Of a stretch of DNA of 31,519 bases, positions 15,581 through 23,130 are shown one piece after another; positions within the stretch are counted from its first letter, which is position 1, and each line of letters opens with the position of its first letter. The DNA is taken from assembly GCA_016302165.1 (NCBI GenBank), contig JAEDOD010000010.1:1-31519 (forward strand), given 5' to 3'. Position numbers and translations under genes: made by a program. This stretch comes from Sphaerochaetaceae bacterium. Its GTDB lineage: Bacteria; Spirochaetota; Spirochaetia; Sphaerochaetales; Sphaerochaetaceae. The notes under the pieces are model-generated. The model saw nothing but the letters and a program-made list of their open reading frames with translations, was not told the origin of the DNA and searched no databases.

Positions 15581-17419
15581 CTACCTGGTCCTCCCGACCA
15601 TTTCCTTCAATGTATCCTTACTGATCTTTACCAGGAAGGTCCTTCCATGAGGACAGCAGGGCTCCTCCATCTGGAATACCTTTTCAAGAATGGAGACAGC
15701 TGCATATTTGTCTACTTCATCTCCCTGCTTTATTGCTGAACGGCAGGCCATGGTGGCAAAGAGCCTTTCTTCAAGTTCATGCTCATCACACTTAGCTGAT
15801 ACTATGAAATCTGTCAGCTCCTTTTCTGCGTTTCTGCAGCAGGCAGGAAGGGCTGCTATCTCCCACCTTCCTTTTTCTTCCTTCAATAGGGATATACCCA
15901 TCTTTGTGTATACATGGCAGTTTCTCTCAAGAAATTCATCTGTCAGGTCATCCACTTCAATCTTTATAGGAATGAGAAGCTTCTGGACAGTCCTGAGGGA
16001 AAGTATTTCGTCGTATAGAATTCTTTCATGGGCCGCATGCTGGTCCACAAGAAACAGCTCCTCTCCCTTCTGGGCAATGAGGAATAGGTTGAAGGCCTGA
16101 CCTATATATCTGAAGCCTTCATCCTCCTTTTCTTCCTTTGCCTTTGGCACTGAAGCACTTCTGACGCTATCTCGCGCTGCCTTAAGCTCCTTGGCTTTCT
16201 CCAGCCATTTTGGGTCCTTAGGCCTATAGGCATTACTTCTATCTTCAAACTCTTCCTTTCTGGTCTCTCCTGAGAAATGGTAGGGAGCCTCCACCTTTGG
16301 ATTTGGTGTGGCCGCCCTGGTCATGTCTTCTTCTTTTCGATTTCCGAAGTAATCCACCTTCTTGCCGTTTTCGTATCGGATGGCGTCATCGATGTAGAAC
16401 TGTCTGCTGGTCTTGATTTCTGGAATCTTCCTCTCGATTCCTTCCTTGATCATGGACGAGAGAGTGTGATGGATATCAGCCTTGTTCCTTATCTTCACTT
16501 CCTTCTTTGCCGGGTGGATATTGAAGTCTACCATTTCAGCTTTATCTGTAATGAAGACGGCGGCATAGGGGTAGCTTCCTCCAGGAAGTAGTTCTCCATA
16601 TCCATACAGTACAGCCTGTACCATGGAGTATTCCTCCACAGGACGGGAGTTTACATATATCCTTATTTCCTTCTTGTCTGAACGCTTCTGGGCGCTTGTG
16701 GTGGCAACTACAGTAATGGAGTAGTCTTCCTCCTCCTTATTCAACACCTGTACATCTCCACTCATCACTCCATATTCCCGCCAGAGCATCATGACCCTTT
16801 CCTTCAAATCCTTTGCCTTGGGCCATTGCATTCTTATGGCTCCATCAACCTTAAGGGTGAATCTTACTGAAGGAAAGGCCAAGGCCTTTGAGAAGAGAAG
16901 GGATCTGCAGAGATTGGTTTCCGTACTTGCCCTTTTCAGGAAAGTGCGTCGGGCAGGAATATCCTTAAATAGGTCCTCGCTGGAAGAGATGGTGCCCGTC
17001 TCCGGTCCTGTAGGCTCCACAGGGTAGCGTCTGCCGTTATCGATAATCAGAGTGGAGGCTTCTTCCTTATCCCTGTCGAAGGAAGAGATGGTCAGCCTTG
17101 AGACAGAAGAGATGGAGTATAGAGCCTCTCCTCTGAAGCCAAGGGTATTGATGGCATAAAGGTCATCAGGATCATGGATCTTGCTGGTGGCGTGTCGTGT
17201 TGCAATAAGGGAAAGGTCCTCCCGAGGAATTCCACATCCGTTGTCCTGGACCTCCAGCTTTTCGATTCCTCCTCCTTCGAGCCTTACTGTAATATCATCA
17301 GCTCCTGCATCCAGAGAGTTGTCAAGGAACTCCCTCAGTACAGACTGAGGCCTTTCAACAACTTCTCCTGCTGCGATCCTTGAAGAAAGAAGGGGATCAA
17401 GAAGATTGATTCTTCCCAT
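15581..17419 (-). CDS. mutL: DNA mismatch repair protein MutL (endonuclease type)
   Basis: A 612-residue MutL, which couples mismatch recognition by MutS to strand removal. The N-terminal GHKL ATPase has the catalytic Glu30 in REFLDNSLDAGA, DNGCGI (59-64) and GFRGEAL (94-100). The linker (about 350-435) is charged. The C-terminal endonuclease domain has DQHAAHERILYD (459-470), ACRSAIK (558-564) and CCPHGR (588-593). These indicate the nicking type found in bacteria without Dam/MutH. One difference is that the last acidic residue of the DQHA-x2-E-x4-E motif is Asp470 instead of Glu. The start codon overlaps the stop of the FecR-like gene by one base. mutS is not in the window. Confidence 0.97.
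   Translation of the reverse strand: MGRINLLDPLLSSRIAAGEVVERPQSVLREFLDNSLDAGADDITVRLEGGGIEKLEVQDNGCGIPREDLSLIATRHATSKIHDPDDLYAINTLGFRGEALYSISSVSRLTISSFDRDKEEASTLIIDNGRRYPVEPTGPETGTISSSEDLFKDIPARRTFLKRASTETNLCRSLLFSKALAFPSVRFTLKVDGAIRMQWPKAKDLKERVMMLWREYGVMSGDVQVLNKEEEDYSITVVATTSAQKRSDKKEIRIYVNSRPVEEYSMVQAVLYGYGELLPGGSYPYAAVFITDKAEMVDFNIHPAKKEVKIRNKADIHHTLSSMIKEGIERKIPEIKTSRQFYIDDAIRYENGKKVDYFGNRKEEDMTRAATPNPKVEAPYHFSGETRKEEFEDRSNAYRPKDPKWLEKAKELKAARDSVRSASVPKAKEEKEDEGFRYIGQAFNLFLIAQKGEELFLVDQHAAHERILYDEILSLRTVQKLLIPIKIEVDDLTDEFLERNCHVYTKMGISLLKEEKGRWEIAALPACCRNAEKELTDFIVSAKCDEHELEERLFATMACRSAIKQGDEVDKYAAVSILEKVFQMEEPCCPHGRTFLVKISKDTLKEMVGRTR
15586..15607 (+). terminator. Weak terminator-like hairpin after the small lipoprotein gene
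   Basis: Stem TGGTC (15586-15590) / GACCA (15596-15600), loop CTCCC, then TTTCCTTC. It lies eight bases after the plus-strand stop and inside the 3' end of mutL. The stem is short and the tail interrupted. Confidence 0.3.
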
Positions 17420-18168
17420 CAGTTGTCCTCGTTGTCTTCCACCAGGACGGAAACTACGCTGTTGATGCTTGGTGCGTCAGGGCTGCTTGTATCAATTATT
17501 TCAACCTGGGAGAAGGATGGAGCATCAGGCTTTCCTGTCATCTTCTGTATGACAGAAGAAATCTCTGGTGCATCAGGCTTTCCTGTGAGATAGGATACAA
17601 CAGGAGCAAAGACAGGAGGGGCCGTGTTCATAGGAACTTCAAGGTATCTCATGCTCTCGTCAACAGGACAGCTTTTTCCCTTTAGATAGTCGTAGCCCTC
17701 ATTGTATGGAAGTTCTATGGTCTTTCTTCTTACGCCGTCGTATAGAGTGATGAGAGGGGAGGAGAAGCTGTATACCTTCTCTTCCGTGTCTGTAGAGATG
17801 AAGAAGTATTCACCCCTTCCGCTGATATCAGCCTTGGTTGTCGGAGTGTAGACAGTAAGAGGGGTCTTGCCTTCAGAAAGCACTGTCATATATCCATATA
17901 CCAGATAGGCGATCTTTTCATCACTGCCTTTCAGGGCAAGGAGGGAGTCTTCACCAAGAATGACTGTAAAATCGTCGGAGGTTGCTTTGGCCTTCTCGTC
18001 TCCTGTGGCAAGGAAAACTCCACTTTCTTCTATATCTTTAGTTGTTCTACGGATTGTTCTTCCATTTTCTCCAATAAGTGCATACCGACCGGAAAAGGTG
18101 ACGTTTACGGAAGCAAAGGCTAAGGCTCCCAGAGTCAATATTACAAGTGCAGAAAAAAGTCTCTTCAT
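17419..18168 (-). CDS. Exported FecR-like domain protein with C-terminal 16-residue repeats
   Basis: A 249-residue protein with a signal peptide (1-19, AFA before SVNV). Residues about 25-165 resemble a FecR-type beta-rich domain (ATSDDFTVILGEDSLLALKG, then a TPTTKADISGRGEYFF segment, as in the FecR motif of periplasmic or surface proteins). The C-terminus carries three tandem 16-residue units: TGKPDAPEISSVIQKM, then TGKPDAPSFSQVEIID, then TSSPDAPSINSVVSVL. A fourth, degenerate unit (PMNTAPPVFAPVVSYL) precedes them. It is the first gene of a two-gene unit with mutL. GAGAGGG lies just upstream of its ATG. Its cellular role is not evident, and the link to mutL is probably only positional. Confidence 0.72.
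   Translation of the reverse strand: MKRLFSALVILTLGALAFASVNVTFSGRYALIGENGRTIRRTTKDIEESGVFLATGDEKAKATSDDFTVILGEDSLLALKGSDEKIAYLVYGYMTVLSEGKTPLTVYTPTTKADISGRGEYFFISTDTEEKVYSFSSPLITLYDGVRRKTIELPYNEGYDYLKGKSCPVDESMRYLEVPMNTAPPVFAPVVSYLTGKPDAPEISSVIQKMTGKPDAPSFSQVEIIDTSSPDAPSINSVVSVLVEDNEDN
17474..17586. repeat. 48-bp direct repeats inside the FecR-like gene
   Basis: GCATCAGGCTTTCCTGT occurs at 17522-17538 and identically at 17570-17586. A related copy (GCGTCAGGGCTGCTTGT) lies at 17474-17490. The spacing is exactly 48 bp each time, matching the 16-residue protein repeats. Such repeats can change copy number by slippage or recombination. Confidence 0.75.
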
Positions 18169-18184
18169 AACGCCCTCTCTACTT

Positions 18185-18214
18185 ATGATACCACATGGAT
18201 AGTAGTTTTTTCCA
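18185..18214 (-). promoter_or_regulatory. Possible promoter of the FecR-like gene and mutL
   Basis: Minus strand: TGGAAA (18214-18209), 18-base spacer, TATCAT (18190-18185) preceded by TG-G (extended -10). The start would fall near 18178, so the leader is only about ten bases and barely includes the GAGAGGG site. Confidence 0.3.
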
Positions 18215-18237
18215 TTTGTTTACTCTTTTCCTTCTTC

Positions 18238-18999
18238 CTAATCAAGGAGATTGTATGGAAAAGAGTGGGCGGCATAAATATGCTCCCTGGTAAGCTTATC
18301 AATATGGCAGAGCTCCTTCACTATAGGCTTCAGCCTTGACCTGATGTTGGTCTGGTCATATGGGCAGACAGGTTTCACCACAGGAATGTCGTATATCTCC
18401 TTAAGCCTTTCTGTCACATTCTCCTTTATCTCTATCATGGGACGGATAATGTGCATCTTCCCATCAAAGAACTCCTGGACAGGAAGCATGGTGGAGAATT
18501 TGCCTCTGAAGCAGAGATTGATCATGGTGGTCTCCACCAGGTCATCAAGGTGATGGCCCATGGCTATAAGCTTTTCATTATGTTCTGCAGCCCACTGAAA
18601 CAGTATTCTTCTTCTGTTCCTTGAGCAGAGATAGCAGTTGAATTCCCCGTTGAAGGATTGGGGATACTGTTTTTCGTCCACTATGGTCAGTTCAATGCCC
18701 AGGTCAGAGAAATATGTCTTCAGCTTTTCCCTGTATTCAGGAGGAATGGGATGCTCTATCCAGTCTATCATTACAGCTTCCAGGTCATAGGATACAGGAA
18801 GCCACTTCCGTCTGAGAGATAGGGCCAAGGCCAGGGCCAGAGAGTCTTTTCCTCCGCTGGCAGCAATAAGGACCTTGTCTCCAGCCTTCACCATGCCATA
18901 TTCGTTGATGGTCCTCCCAACACCCTTTATGAATCTCATGACCCAGGGTGGAATGTCTCCATCAATAAGAGTCCTGTAGCTAAGCTTTCCTTCATCCAT
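18238..18999 (-). CDS. ttcA: tRNA 2-thiocytidine biosynthesis protein TtcA
   Basis: A 253-residue TtcA, which thiolates cytidine 32 of certain tRNAs in the cytosol, using ATP and an iron-sulfur cluster. The PP-loop is SGGKDS (48-53). The cluster-binding cysteines are C122 and C125 (CYLC) and C212 (VCPY), and the GHHLDD motif (148-153) follows the second ATP-contact region. The length fits the family, without the longer C-terminal part of the E. coli protein. The gene begins inside the end of the HD phosphohydrolase gene (8-base overlap), with GGGAGAG eight bases upstream, so it depends on that gene's promoter. Confidence 0.9.
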   Translation of the reverse strand: MDEGKLSYRTLIDGDIPPWVMRFIKGVGRTINEYGMVKAGDKVLIAASGGKDSLALALALSLRRKWLPVSYDLEAVMIDWIEHPIPPEYREKLKTYFSDLGIELTIVDEKQYPQSFNGEFNCYLCSRNRRRILFQWAAEHNEKLIAMGHHLDDLVETTMINLCFRGKFSTMLPVQEFFDGKMHIIRPMIEIKENVTERLKEIYDIPVVKPVCPYDQTNIRSRLKPIVKELCHIDKLTREHIYAAHSFPYNLLD

Positions 19000-20266
19000 A
19001 GATTATCTCTCCCATGGCTTTCCTAGCTTCTTCTTCTGAGACGAAGGCTGGGACATATAGGGCCACCTTTCTCAGGCTCTTCTGGAAAAGGGATGAAATC
19101 TCTCCTGTAAAGACCATTTCCTCGTCTGATATATCTGAAACTGTACCGTCTGGTGAATATATGGAAATATGGGTCTCGAAGCTAATGGGTTCAGGAATAT
19201 CGATCACTACTTCCCAAGGCTTCAAGAGAGGGTAGCTTCTATTGAGCCTATTGTAGATGGTGTTTTCCATCTCAATCCGGTCTTCTGGCCTTTTTCCCTT
19301 GGTCTCTATGACTCCGCGCCTCTCATATTCCTTTACAGCTTTTCTTTCCAGAAGATGGTTATATTCAACTCTTTCCACCATTTCCAGGGCAGGAGTCATC
19401 TTCTTTTTGTCCCTGCATAGAAGGAAGAATGTACTGTCGTCAATGCCATACAGGTCTTCAAATGTGATTGAATGGTCATTGATGGCTGTTATGAGAGCCT
19501 TCTTGATCATGGCTGTGGCGCTTCTGACGCCCTTATGCCAGTAGATTGATTTATACATCATGTACTTGGAGAAGAGAATCTGCTCTACGCTTCCTATGGC
19601 TTCCCTGTCTATGCATAGCCTGGAGTTATGGAGGGAAAGGGAGGAGATTATGAAATCTGTATCCTGTCTGCCATAGGGAACTCCTGCAAAGAAGCCATCC
19701 CTGGAGAGATAGTCCAGCTTATCAGGATCCAAGGTGCCTGAAAGTACATTCCTGTAGAAGAGAGTCTCTTCGTCTCCTGTAAGAAGGTCCTTGTCGATGA
19801 TGGCTGCAACCATTACAGGATCTGCCCCTGTCTTCTCGACGCTTCTTCTTAGTTCCCCTTCCTCAAGGATCATGGTTCCTGCAATCTCTTCATGTTCCCT
19901 GATGGAAAGCTCCTTAAGGGAGTGGGCATATGGAAAATGGCCTATATCATGGAGAAGACAGGCGGCAAGGAAGCTCATGATCCCTTTCTCTGTAAAAGGA
20001 AGCTCATCGGATTTCTTTGCCAGGGACAATAGTATCTGGCGGCCAAGATAATATACTCCTATGGAGTGGCTGAGACGTGTGTGGACAGCTCCGGGGTATA
20101 TGTGGTATGTAGGACCGTTCTGCTTTATTCTGGCCAGCTTCTGTACAGCCTCCACCTCCGTCAGGGCCTTTATTTCCTTTGTCATAGGAATGTTCTGCCA
20201 AAGAGGATCCTTTACAGTGTGTATGAAACCATTGTTGAGTATGCTCTGAGCTTTGTTTCTTTCCAT
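18992..20266 (-). CDS. HD-domain phosphohydrolase (dGTPase/SAMHD1-like)
   Basis: A 424-residue HD phosphohydrolase of the dGTPase-like superfamily. Metal and active-site motifs are HTRLSHSIGV (about 62-71), CLLHDIGHFPYAHSLK (about 108-123) and the third acidic motif LDPDKLDYLSRDG (about 177-189). The distinctive spacing of H..HD..D and the YHIYPGAVHTR start place it with the COG1078-like group rather than E. coli Dgt. These enzymes hydrolyse dNTPs or related nucleotides, but the exact substrate is unknown for most. It is first in a two-gene unit with ttcA. Its ATG has no Shine-Dalgarno sequence, and the -10 TATATT ends nine bases upstream, so the message may be leaderless. Confidence 0.85.
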   Translation of the reverse strand: MERNKAQSILNNGFIHTVKDPLWQNIPMTKEIKALTEVEAVQKLARIKQNGPTYHIYPGAVHTRLSHSIGVYYLGRQILLSLAKKSDELPFTEKGIMSFLAACLLHDIGHFPYAHSLKELSIREHEEIAGTMILEEGELRRSVEKTGADPVMVAAIIDKDLLTGDEETLFYRNVLSGTLDPDKLDYLSRDGFFAGVPYGRQDTDFIISSLSLHNSRLCIDREAIGSVEQILFSKYMMYKSIYWHKGVRSATAMIKKALITAINDHSITFEDLYGIDDSTFFLLCRDKKKMTPALEMVERVEYNHLLERKAVKEYERRGVIETKGKRPEDRIEMENTIYNRLNRSYPLLKPWEVVIDIPEPISFETHISIYSPDGTVSDISDEEMVFTGEISSLFQKSLRKVALYVPAFVSEEEARKAMGEIIYG

Positions 20267-20275
20267 AGGAATATG

Positions 20276-20304
20276 AATATAGCATAAGCTTTCAATTCCA
20301 AAAA
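20276..20304 (-). promoter_or_regulatory. Promoter of the HD gene, same architecture as lon
   Basis: Minus strand: TTTTTG (20304-20299), 17-base spacer, TGC-TATATT (20284-20276), then CATATTC. The stretch TATATTCATATTC (20281-20269) is identical to that at lon. The start would fall within two or three bases of the ATG. Confidence 0.5.
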
Positions 20305-20316
20305 GGTAATTGACTG

Positions 20317-20344
20317 TTGCAAATTATTTCTCTTGGCCTAATAA
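20317..20344 (+). promoter_or_regulatory. Promoter directly ahead of the small exported protein
   Basis: -35 TTGCAA (20317-20322), 16-base spacer, -10 TAATAA (20339-20344). The ATG begins at 20352, seven bases later, so transcription would start at the start codon. GGGG is only one base from the ATG, too close to act as a ribosome binding site. Confidence 0.45.
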
Positions 20345-20351
20345 TCGGGGC

Positions 20352-20714
20352 ATGAAGAGTCTAATCATCACTGTCCTCGTATCTCTTATGGCCTTTTCTG
20401 CATTTGCTGGAATTGCTCCCTATAGCGAAAGGGTAGGTGTAGTGTGTACAGAAATAGTGGAAGGCTCGGTTGAAGCCATGGTGCTGGAGGCTCTCAGTAA
20501 GGAGTTCACCCTTTCCTGGATAGATATGTATACAACAGGAGGAGACGCCTTCCTTGAAGCATATTCCCCCCTTCTTTCATCTATACTTCCAATGTCTAGT
20601 ATGGTGATAGGGCGCTCTGACGGAAATGGAGTGGCAGTCTATTCCCAGAATAGTGACATGACACTCTATATAACAATAAAGGAGGGCAGAATATCCGCCC
20701 TCCAGAAAAGATAG
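20352..20714 (+). CDS. Small exported protein of unknown function
   Basis: A 120-residue protein with a clear signal peptide (1-18, AFSAFA before GIAPYSE) and no lipobox cysteine. The mature part mixes hydrophobic helices (EAMVLEALSKEFTLSWID) and short strands and ends LYITIKEGRISALQKR. I recognise no family. An in-frame TTG at 20310 would extend it by 14 polar residues, but that start precedes the promoter and would spoil the signal peptide, so I take the ATG at 20352. It diverges from the HD gene across an 85-base region and converges on pepF. Its last codons form the pepF terminator. Confidence 0.6.
   Translation: MKSLIITVLVSLMAFSAFAGIAPYSERVGVVCTEIVEGSVEAMVLEALSKEFTLSWIDMYTTGGDAFLEAYSPLLSSILPMSSMVIGRSDGNGVAVYSQNSDMTLYITIKEGRISALQKR
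20672..20703 (-). terminator. Terminator of the rdgB-pepF unit, inside the convergent gene
   Basis: On the minus strand the stem GGAGGGC (20703-20697) / GCCCTCC (20687-20681), with a nine-base loop, is followed by TTTATTGTT (20680-20672). It lies about 19 bases past the pepF stop and within the last coding codons of the small exported protein. The same hairpin reads on the plus strand but has no T-tract there. Confidence 0.65.
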
Positions 20715-20721
20715 CATAGCC

Positions 20722-22497
20722 TTAGGAGATCAGGTTCTCCAGCTCTGTAATCAAGGAGTCGAAATATGCAGCTGTAGCCTTTACAGCGTCGCTCTTTGAC
20801 ATGTCCACTCCTGCAACCTTCAAGGCATCGATCGGATATCTTGAACCGCCGGACTTTAGGAAGGAGAGATAGTCGTCCCTTTCCTTGTCTCCGCCCTTCA
20901 GGACTCTCTGGGAAAGTGCGATGGATGCAGCAATTCCCGTTGCATACTTGTAGACGTAGAAGGCTCTGTAGAAGTGAGGGATCCTCAGTCCTTCCATATC
21001 TGAATTCTCTTCAAACTCCAGCTGTGGTCCGAAGTAGTTCTCCAACAGCTGTCTGTATGTCTTCCTGAAGAAGGTTACGTTGATAGGTCTGCCGCTTTCT
21101 GCCTCCTGATGGACCAGAAGCTCGAACTCTGCAAACATTGTCTGGCGGAAGAATGTGGCCACAATGTTGTCGAGCTGCTGTGCGATGATGAAGGCCTTCT
21201 CCTCTTTGCTTTCACTGTGGTCAAGGAGATATCTTGCAAGAAGATTCTCGTTGAAGGTGGAAGCCACCTCAGCTTCGAAGATTGTGTAGTTGTAGGAAGG
21301 GAATGGGTTATTGCGGGCAGAGAAGTATGAGTGCATGGAGTGTCCACCTTCATGGATAAGGGTGAAGACACTGTTGATCACATCATCCTCGAAGTTTGTA
21401 AGGATGTATGGATTACCTGTAAAGCAGCCTGCACTGAAGGCGCCGCTTCTCTTTCCCTTGTTCTCATATCTATCCACCCATCTTTCTGTGGTAAGACCGG
21501 AGCAGAGAATATTGGAGTAATCTTCGCCTAGTGGCTTCACAGCTTCCCTGATGATGGCAACAGCTTCGTCGTATGTGTGCTTTGCTCCTACTGCCGGTAC
21601 CATTGGTACATATACATCCCAATGCTTCAGCTTATCCTTTCCAAGAAGCTTGGCCCTAAGGGCATAGTATCTGTGGAGGGAAGGGAAGGCATCATGAACA
21701 GATGAGATAAGGTTTGTATATACTTCCTCTGGAACATTATCTGGGAAGAGGGCCCTTTCCAGGGATGAGTTGTATCCTCTTGCCTTGGAAGAGAAAATGT
21801 CATTCTTGACGCTTCCTTCGTAGAGGCGGGCGATAATGTGCTGGTTCTTCTCATAGGTCTTGTAGAAGGCCTTGTATGCCTCCTCCCTGACGCTTTCATC
21901 TGTGCTGTGGATGAATTTTGTCCAGGTGGAGTGTGTAAGCTTCTCTCCCCTTACTTCACCGAAGTCCAGGTCGATGTTGTCGATATCCATGAAGGCCTGG
22001 TGATAACCTTCAGCGTTGGCTCCATAAAGGCTCATGATCCGCTCTTCCTTGTCTGAAAGCACATGGTCCTTCATTCTCCTAGCCTTTCTGATGTACACAG
22101 TGTAGGGCTGGAACCTTTCTTCCTTAAGCCATTCTTCAATCTTCTCGTCAGAAATGGACATCAGCTCCGGATCCATCCAGCTGGTCTTTTCGCTGAATTC
22201 GCTTTCTGCCATATCAGCAATTCCAGCCCTGTTCATCACTTCAGGGTTTGAAGAGTCTGCACTGTACATGAGGAAAGCCCAGTTCAGGAGCCTCTCTGCC
22301 TCCTGGAGAATCTCAAAAAGCTTCTTAAGTGCAGAATATAGGGAGTCTGAGCTTTCACCCAGCTTTCCCTTATACTGGTCAAGTTCCCCAAATCTTGCCC
22401 TTACGGCAGCCATGTCCTTATCCCAGGCTTCCTGTGATGCTGTGAGGGCGCTAAGGTCCCAGGTGTCTTGTGTCTTCTGATCTTTTCTTTCAATCAT
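20722..22497 (-). CDS. pepF: Oligoendopeptidase F (M3B zinc metallopeptidase)
   Basis: A 591-residue M3B family oligopeptidase that cleaves short peptides in the cytosol. The zinc site is HEGGHSMHS (about 382-390), with the third ligand in the downstream FEAEVASTFNE helix. The N-terminal M3 domain (about 110-180) and the conserved GNPYILTNFE just before the zinc helix are present. The length is typical (about 600). The start at 22497 (MIERKDQ) has AAGGA eight bases upstream. The ATG at 22503 has the same site only two bases away, so it is less likely. The gene overlaps the rdgB stop by eight bases. Confidence 0.95.
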   Translation of the reverse strand: MIERKDQKTQDTWDLSALTASQEAWDKDMAAVRARFGELDQYKGKLGESSDSLYSALKKLFEILQEAERLLNWAFLMYSADSSNPEVMNRAGIADMAESEFSEKTSWMDPELMSISDEKIEEWLKEERFQPYTVYIRKARRMKDHVLSDKEERIMSLYGANAEGYHQAFMDIDNIDLDFGEVRGEKLTHSTWTKFIHSTDESVREEAYKAFYKTYEKNQHIIARLYEGSVKNDIFSSKARGYNSSLERALFPDNVPEEVYTNLISSVHDAFPSLHRYYALRAKLLGKDKLKHWDVYVPMVPAVGAKHTYDEAVAIIREAVKPLGEDYSNILCSGLTTERWVDRYENKGKRSGAFSAGCFTGNPYILTNFEDDVINSVFTLIHEGGHSMHSYFSARNNPFPSYNYTIFEAEVASTFNENLLARYLLDHSESKEEKAFIIAQQLDNIVATFFRQTMFAEFELLVHQEAESGRPINVTFFRKTYRQLLENYFGPQLEFEENSDMEGLRIPHFYRAFYVYKYATGIAASIALSQRVLKGGDKERDDYLSFLKSGGSRYPIDALKVAGVDMSKSDAVKATAAYFDSLITELENLIS

Positions 22498-23089
22498 TTC
22501 CATATTCCTTTTTTAATAATAGCTTCAACTTTTCTGCAGCCTTTCCTCTGTGGGAGAACTTATCCTTCTCCCCCTTGCCCAGGTCTGCAATGATTCTGCC
22601 AGCTTCATTTGAGAAGAAGACAGGGTCATATCCAAAGCCTTCCGTGCCTGTGCTGGGGGAAAGTGCTATGGATCCTCTGGCCTCCTCCTGGATTACGAAT
22701 ATCCTGGACGGTGAAATGTATAGGCATAGGGCACAGGCAAAGTATGCCTCCCTGTCTTCCACTCCCTCCATTCTATCCAGAAGCAGCATGTACTTCTCTT
22801 TGCTTGAGAGCTTCCTGTCTTCAGTGTCTCCAAATCTGGCTGTGTGGATTCCTGGCTGCCAGCCAAGAGCCTTTACACATAGGCCGGAGTCATCTGAGAT
22901 TACAGGAGCATGGACCTTCTCCCAAAGGTCGGAAGCCTTGATTATTGCGTTCTCAATGAAGGATGATCCATTTTCATCCGGGTCGAATTCAATGCCCTCT
23001 TCCTTTGGAAGGGTAAGGGAAAAGTCTCCAAGGAGACGTTCCATTTCCATCTTCTTGTGGCTATTGCCGGAAGCAAAGTATAGTTTCAT
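22490..23089 (-). CDS. rdgB: XTP/dITP pyrophosphatase (RdgB/HAM1)
   Basis: A 199-residue HAM1 family enzyme that hydrolyses dITP, XTP and similar deaminated purine triphosphates to keep them out of DNA and RNA. Motifs in order are FASGNSHKK (5-13), SDDSGLCV (65-72) with the catalytic acidic residues, GTEGFGYDP near 147-155, and FSHRGKA near 178-184. Length and motif spacing are canonical. It overlaps the pepF start and follows the sigma-like gene after a 41-base gap. It has no good ribosome binding site. CATAAT ends seven bases before the ATG. Confidence 0.95.
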   Translation of the reverse strand: MKLYFASGNSHKKMEMERLLGDFSLTLPKEEGIEFDPDENGSSFIENAIIKASDLWEKVHAPVISDDSGLCVKALGWQPGIHTARFGDTEDRKLSSKEKYMLLLDRMEGVEDREAYFACALCLYISPSRIFVIQEEARGSIALSPSTGTEGFGYDPVFFSNEAGRIIADLGKGEKDKFSHRGKAAEKLKLLLKKEYGND

Positions 23090-23130
23090 GCTTTCTATTA
23101 TGGAGCATAAGGAAAAAAAAGAAAACCGAG

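Noticed and set aside
23100..23130. Terminator between the sigma-like gene and rdgB (T-rich run on the minus strand)
   Set aside because: The T-rich run has no convincing hairpin before it; only three base pairs are possible.
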